Of a DNA stretch of 64,000 nucleotides, positions 59,668 through 64,000 are shown piece by piece. This DNA comes from Taiwanofungus camphoratus (lineage: Eukaryota; Basidiomycota; Agaricomycetes; Polyporales; Taiwanofungaceae). The notes below the pieces were generated by a model. That model saw only the letters and a program-made list of their open reading frames with translations, did no database searches and was not told the DNA's origin. The stretch is taken from assembly GCA_003999685.1 (NCBI GenBank), contig CP021227.1, positions 1,302,001 to 1,366,000 of the forward strand, in the 5' to 3' direction. Every line of letters begins with the position of its first letter. The first letter of the stretch is position 1. The translations under genes and the position numbers were made by a program.

Positions 59668-60480
59668 ATGTCCAGTCCTCCGGGGCTCTCCACCCCGAGC
59701 GATTCGGATCCGAATACCCCGTCCGTCCTTGGCTCTAGCAATGGTCTAGCTACTATTCTTGTTTGCCTTGCTGCGGGACTTCTCATCGGCGTTGTGGTCT
59801 CTGTGTTTGCCCTGCGGAGGTTCTATCCCCGCATGCGATTCCTAAATAGACCCAGTGTCGGACGTCAGGAGAGTGAGGCTAAGCTGGGAGAGAAGCCACG
59901 GATGTGGGATGTCTACGTCGGTAACACGGCGCCGCTGACGGGCGGTCAAGAGAGCGGATGGCAAGAGATGCTGGTACGTAGTGGGATTGACGCCTTCCGG
60001 GGGTCCAAGTTGCTTCGGAGGTAACTGATCCGGCGTATCCTCTAGCCTCTATCTGTCAGTTTCATATCCGAGACCACTGCTACCTATGCATCTGTCAATA
60101 CGTCCTCTTCCTTGACGCCGGGTGTCCCCCGCTCGCAGCAGGGATCATCGTCACCAGCCTCGCGCCCATTTGCCAGATTCTTAATGCATCTGCGCTACGG
60201 CGCTCATAGTAGCGACGTTGATCTCCAGACGGCGTTGTCTCTGACGGATGTCCGAGAAGTGTCGGAACGGGGCAGGCTGCAGGTCGCGGTGACGGTTTTG
60301 ATGCCCTCACGTGAGCACTCCCGTGGACTTTCGATTCGGCGACCTCAAAAACCTGAAACTACAGGGGAAGTCTGCATGGCAGATGGTACACGCGAGTATT
60401 GCATCGGATTGGCGCAGGTGCCTTGGTACAAACAAGATGCAGAGCGTGGTCCAAGTGCGCTGGTCGAAGCGACGGCTTAG
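59668..60480 (+). CDS. Single-pass membrane protein of unknown function, paralogue C
   Basis: A short Ser/Pro-rich N-terminus (MSSPPGLSTPSDSDPN), one transmembrane helix (LATILVCLAAGLLIGVVVSV), then a basic flank (RRFYPRMRF). The cytosolic part has KPRMWDVYVGNTAP and WQEML, an intron (about 59973-60042), PLSVSFISE, LQVAVTVLMPS and YCIGLAQVPWY. It is the third member of the A/B/C family and ends at 60480. The intron falls at the same place, directly before PLSV. It lacks the long Ser/Gly ectodomain seen in A and B unless upstream exons exist. Confidence 0.65.
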
Positions 60481-61284
60481 CACGAATATTGGGCGCTCAT
60501 ATACATAATTAGGCGGAGTGTCTTCATGATGTTCACGAACATAGACGGGCATAATAATGAGCTGTATTATATCAGTGGTACATGCTATTAGCACCTGACT
60601 ACGTACCTACCAGTGTAAAACCTAGCAATTGCCCTATGCTGTGCATGTGACATGCAGATTCTCGATGCAGACGTCCGGATAGGTTGCACGCCCGGTGTTT
60701 CCGCCAGAGAGAATAGCACTCGTGCAGCCTCCAATGTGGGAAGTTTTAATGAGAGGCAGAGAAGGGAGTTGCAAGTCGACGAAGATGCAATGCAAGAAGC
60801 CTCTCGCCATTACGCATATGTACCTGGCGAATCCAAAAACAGGTACGATAGCTTTGTAATGGTTAAGAAGAGATGACATGAGACCTGTCCATGTGCGCAT
60901 CTGGAGCATGCAAGGCACTATATTGATCAACGGATATAGCAGGAAGTGCTAGAAAAATGCGAGTGACCGTGGTGACAGTGACAAACGAAAGACGGGCTCA
61001 GTATAGCTACCAAAATTTCCCGAAAACGCTCGCTCTCGTAGGAGACCCCACCCCGCCAAGTAACACCCCTACGCCTTCCTGTATCGCCACGCTGACGGGT
61101 CTCATGGGCGCAGAATCGAATACGTGCGGGCACGGCTGCGTAAGGGGGGCAGGCGCAAGGCGCGGATTTTCTAACTCACGTTCGTACATCGATGATTGTC
61201 GAGGAGACCGACCGAGCCCGTCATATTGCGGTGAATCAAAGGCTCGTCGCGCTGTTCGCAGGCGTGTCAAAATCTGGCCAGGTG
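60481..61284. other. Intergenic, convergent ends of paralogue C and the sorting nexin
   Basis: A plus-strand frame of 74 codons at 60652-60876 (ending NRYDSFVMVKKR) and overlapping frames on both strands at 60957-61310 have no recognisable features. No gene is supported. Confidence 0.45.
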
Positions 61285-63736
61285 TCAGATTCCGCATTCG
61301 CCAAGGATAACAAGGTGTCTACCCACGTGCTCGTACAGCGCAATTTCGCCATCTAGATGCTCCTTTGCGAGCGTATGGAAGTCCTCCACCTTTTGAGAAT
61401 GATAGGTCTCCATCTCGGCCATTGTGGTGTTCAACACAGTCTCACAGCGAGCAGCCATCTCTTCGTCCTCCTACATCCGTAGTGTCATCTTCAATGATAA
61501 CACATGAGGCGTAATCTTACCTGGCCTTCTAGAGTAGCTTCTTGATACCGTAATAGAGTCGACTGGTGAGTATCCACGACCGACTTTCAAACATTGGATA
61601 GAGGATCATTGTCGGAGCCATTAAGATCGTGCATACAACTTACTGCATAGAGTGTCGATGGATGAGCGACATTCTTAAGTGCTTCATGGGTGGCAAGCTG
61701 AGTTCTGCGAGCCTGATACATACCATTTGAGCATCTTGTGATGAGATGCGACAAGACAAAAAAACTCACATGGTTCTCGTACAGATCTGCCACACTTTGC
61801 AATGTCTCAGATGTCTTCTGCATAGCCTTAGTTAACTTGAGACAATCTACAGTGCTCCTCAACATTGAACGGAGATGCTTGAGAAATTAAGCGCACCTTC
61901 ACACTCATCACGCCAGCACCATGCACCATCCTGGTTCATGAGGCCCTTTGTCTTGCCGCTGTCTTCGTCCTCTTCTTCTATGCCAGTAGTCGGGGCAGAC
62001 GCGAGAGGCTTTGACGTGACCAATGATAGCAATGAATATGAGAGTAAACGCTCCGCCTTGGACATCTCTAACGCGGAGAAGTCAACACATGCGCAGAAAA
62101 CTGCATGAATAAAAATCCCTCACCGACCCGTGCCTCGCGAATCTTGCCGAAGATGTTTCGTAGCCCTTGCACGCCCTTCCCCACTGCGCGTGTATGGGTC
62201 ATAAACCTGTCAACCGCCTCTGCGGCGTCGTCTGCATCTAGATTAAATGCAGGATGATACACATTCGCATAAAACGAAGGACCTTTGGCAGGTAAACTGA
62301 GGTAGTGTGGGAGTTGTTTTTTCCATTCCTGAAGAGGGGACGTTCTGCTAGGTCCAGGAAAATCGGTGCGAATCTCACTCACCATATCACTCTCACATCC
62401 GAGGAAGAATGTGAGGACCTCCGCATAGCGTGCTACAGGGTGGCGGACGATACGGTTAATGTACCGTTCAAGGTCGCCCCTGCGGGCTTCCACAAATTCG
62501 TTGTTGAACCGCCCTGCATATTGCTTCTCTGGCAGAGGGGGCAGCGCGATTGCCGCAAGGCGGCGCGTTAACGCCGTGTGCAACACCACAAAGTGCGAAA
62601 AGCGCCGGTGCACGGTGATACTTATGGGCGAAGGTGGTTTCTCTTCGCCCTCGCCAGAATCGGATCCTGCGCGATGATTGGACTGCGTCTCAAACAATGA
62701 GGTCACGGTATAGACGGTGTACGTCCCTGTTAGCGTAGAGCTCCTCTTTGAAGGTGAGTGCACAAGAACACGAAAGGCTGGCACTTTGCTTTGCCATGAG
62801 GGTCCGGCATCGACAAAGTGTCGCTCTGTCTCTACTGCAGTCCCGAGAGTGCTCGTCCGATCGCCAGAACCTTCATAAAGGCTCAGAGTAGACATATCTC
62901 TGCTGTGACTAGGACGCGGTACTGATTCTTCTTCCGTGCTACCCTGAAGCACCCATTCCTCTGTGCCGGTCGTCACAAAGCTGGAGAAGCGGTTAAGGCT
63001 CCTTCCTCCGAGTAGACTCCGCCGAAAGCTGGGAAACCACTCCCCTGTGGTCTGGGGAATGAGGGGAAGTGCTGGTGAACCGCGTCTAGGTGATCCACGA
63101 GGAGTTATTGAGGAACCTGACGCCTCCCGCCTACTTGCTGAGCGGCTGTGCCCAGTGTCTGATGGCAACTCAAAGCCAGGAAGACGTGCAAAGTCTGCTG
63201 TGAACTGGCGTACGGACAATCGTGCAGAAACAGCTGATTAGTCTAAGTCGAACGGAAGATGCGACAGGATTCACTGTATAATATGAACGGGGCAGGAGGC
63301 CCATTTCGCCCTCGTGTTCGGGCTCGCGCTCTCCCCTACATTTGACGAGCTTTACGAGACTCCAGCCCTCTCCTACGTCTTCTCTCAGCACTTCTAGCTC
63401 GTCGCCCGCTTCGACGCACGTCAATTCGCGAAATTCGGGCTTGCCCTCGAAAGTATACAGTGCCCTTGCTGCCGGACGACCCTGCTCATAGTCGAGATCA
63501 ACATCATCTGTGCTCGCATGGTCGGGCTCCTCGTCCGAGAGCGACTTGATATTGATATCTAGACTAGTGCGCGCGCTGCCTTCAGGAGGCGGTAATGCCA
63601 GAGACACTGTCCAAGCGTTAGACGTATTGATACCGGAATCGAACTCGGTGTCGATATGCAAGTCAGGAGGTGATAGGGTTTGTTGCGTTGACAAAGCAAG
63701 AGGCTTGGCCACCGGTGATGCTAAAGTCTCAGACAT
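61285..63736 (-). CDS. SH3-PX-BAR sorting nexin (SNX9-like layout)
   Basis: Probably bends membranes and binds phosphoinositides in endocytic or endosomal traffic. The start at 63736 leads an acidic N-terminus, then an SH3 domain (ARALYTFEGKPEFRELTCVE, GDELEVLREDVGEGWSLVKL, GEMGLLPRSYY). After an intron near 63.24 kb comes a Ser-rich linker. A PX domain follows (FRVLVHSPSK, VHRRFSHFVVLHTALTRRL, IALPPLPEKQYAGRFNNEFV, ARYAEVLTFFLGCES). The C-terminal exons read as helical BAR-type sequence (AVDRFMTHTRAVGKGVQGLR, AMQKTSETLQSVADLYENH, YHSQKVEDFHTLAKEHLDGE) and end ILGECGI. The SH3 plus PX plus BAR order matches the SNX9 class. The PX basic residues appear intact. Confidence 0.88.
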
Positions 63737-64000
63737 AGTAGAGGATATTGCTAGCCCACAGTTAAAATGAGGAGCTTAGGATGCTGGCTCGTCTTCGAAC
63801 TCGCACAATGGGGGGACGCAACCTCATTCGCTCTGGCACCTGTCTTCTTTGCATAGGCACCTTAAGTGAATTGCATATCTCTAGACGGCTCAATGGCAAT
63901 TCTGTGTCAGCTGGCAAGAGAGATCCTTCTTGATCAAGTTCTTCAGATCAACTGTATGCTAAAGCTTGCTCGAAATGGTTCAATGGCTTATAAGTTTCGA
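63737..64000. other. Upstream region of the sorting nexin
   Basis: 264 bp, likely promoter. No gene was recognised before the right edge. Confidence 0.4.

Noticed and set aside
60957-61310. Overlapping 96- and 117-codon frames on both strands
   Set aside because: Both are open because of composition. There is no domain or splice context, and they overlap the 3' end of the sorting nexin.
1-64000. CRISPR arrays, bacterial operons, rRNA or tRNA genes
   Set aside because: No spaced direct-repeat arrays, Shine-Dalgarno-led operons or recognisable rRNA/tRNA sequence were found on reading. tRNAs were not searched with a covariance model, so one could be missed.

Overview
This is nuclear DNA from a mushroom-forming basidiomycete (Agaricomycete). 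The evidence is short (about 45-60 nt) and frequent introns, a Plavaka-type Tnp2 transposon, a chromodomain Ty3/gypsy element, Spt5-like, WD40 and F-box accessory genes, and basidiomycete-type housekeeping genes. No prokaryotic features were seen. All gene models were spliced by eye, so exon borders are approximate.

Layout. (1) 1-6.9 kb, ordinary genes: the left-truncated end of an O-methyltransferase (-), a TA-flanked MITE with 39-bp perfect inverted ends (2830-3610), and a secreted peptidase S41-type protein (-). (2) 7.2-40.2 kb, an accessory island bounded by two inverted copies of the same ~0.73-kb repeat (7203-7923 and 39471-40200). Inside are a divergent pair of small Agaricomycete genes (one SAP-like), a broken Ty3/gypsy chromovirus (9606-17703), three copies of a 1.6-1.8-kb solo-LTR-like element, an F-box gene, a ~12.8-kb Plavaka-like element with 1256-bp inverted repeats (22127-34913) holding three genes, and a decayed Spt5-like gene split by an LTR-like copy. 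(3) 40.3-64 kb, mostly core genes: an ABCC transporter (-), a non-autonomous hAT element with a perfect 8-bp target duplication (47263-48394), DNA primase small subunit (+), three dispersed paralogues of a single-pass membrane protein family (+), malic enzyme (-) between the second and third, and an SH3-PX-BAR sorting nexin (-).

Most notable: the Plavaka-like unit has equal-length, nearly identical long terminal repeats that each carry the same upstream region and start codon, pointing inward at two different genes. The three LTR-like copies all have 4-bp RCGC duplications followed by GTT, which suggests sequence-preferring integration. Divergence between the gypsy LTRs is almost all transitions, mostly at CpG, and every stop in the Spt5-like relic is TGA, which fits decay driven by CpG methylation. 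The three membrane-protein paralogues share an intron position and a C-terminal signature but have no function I can name.
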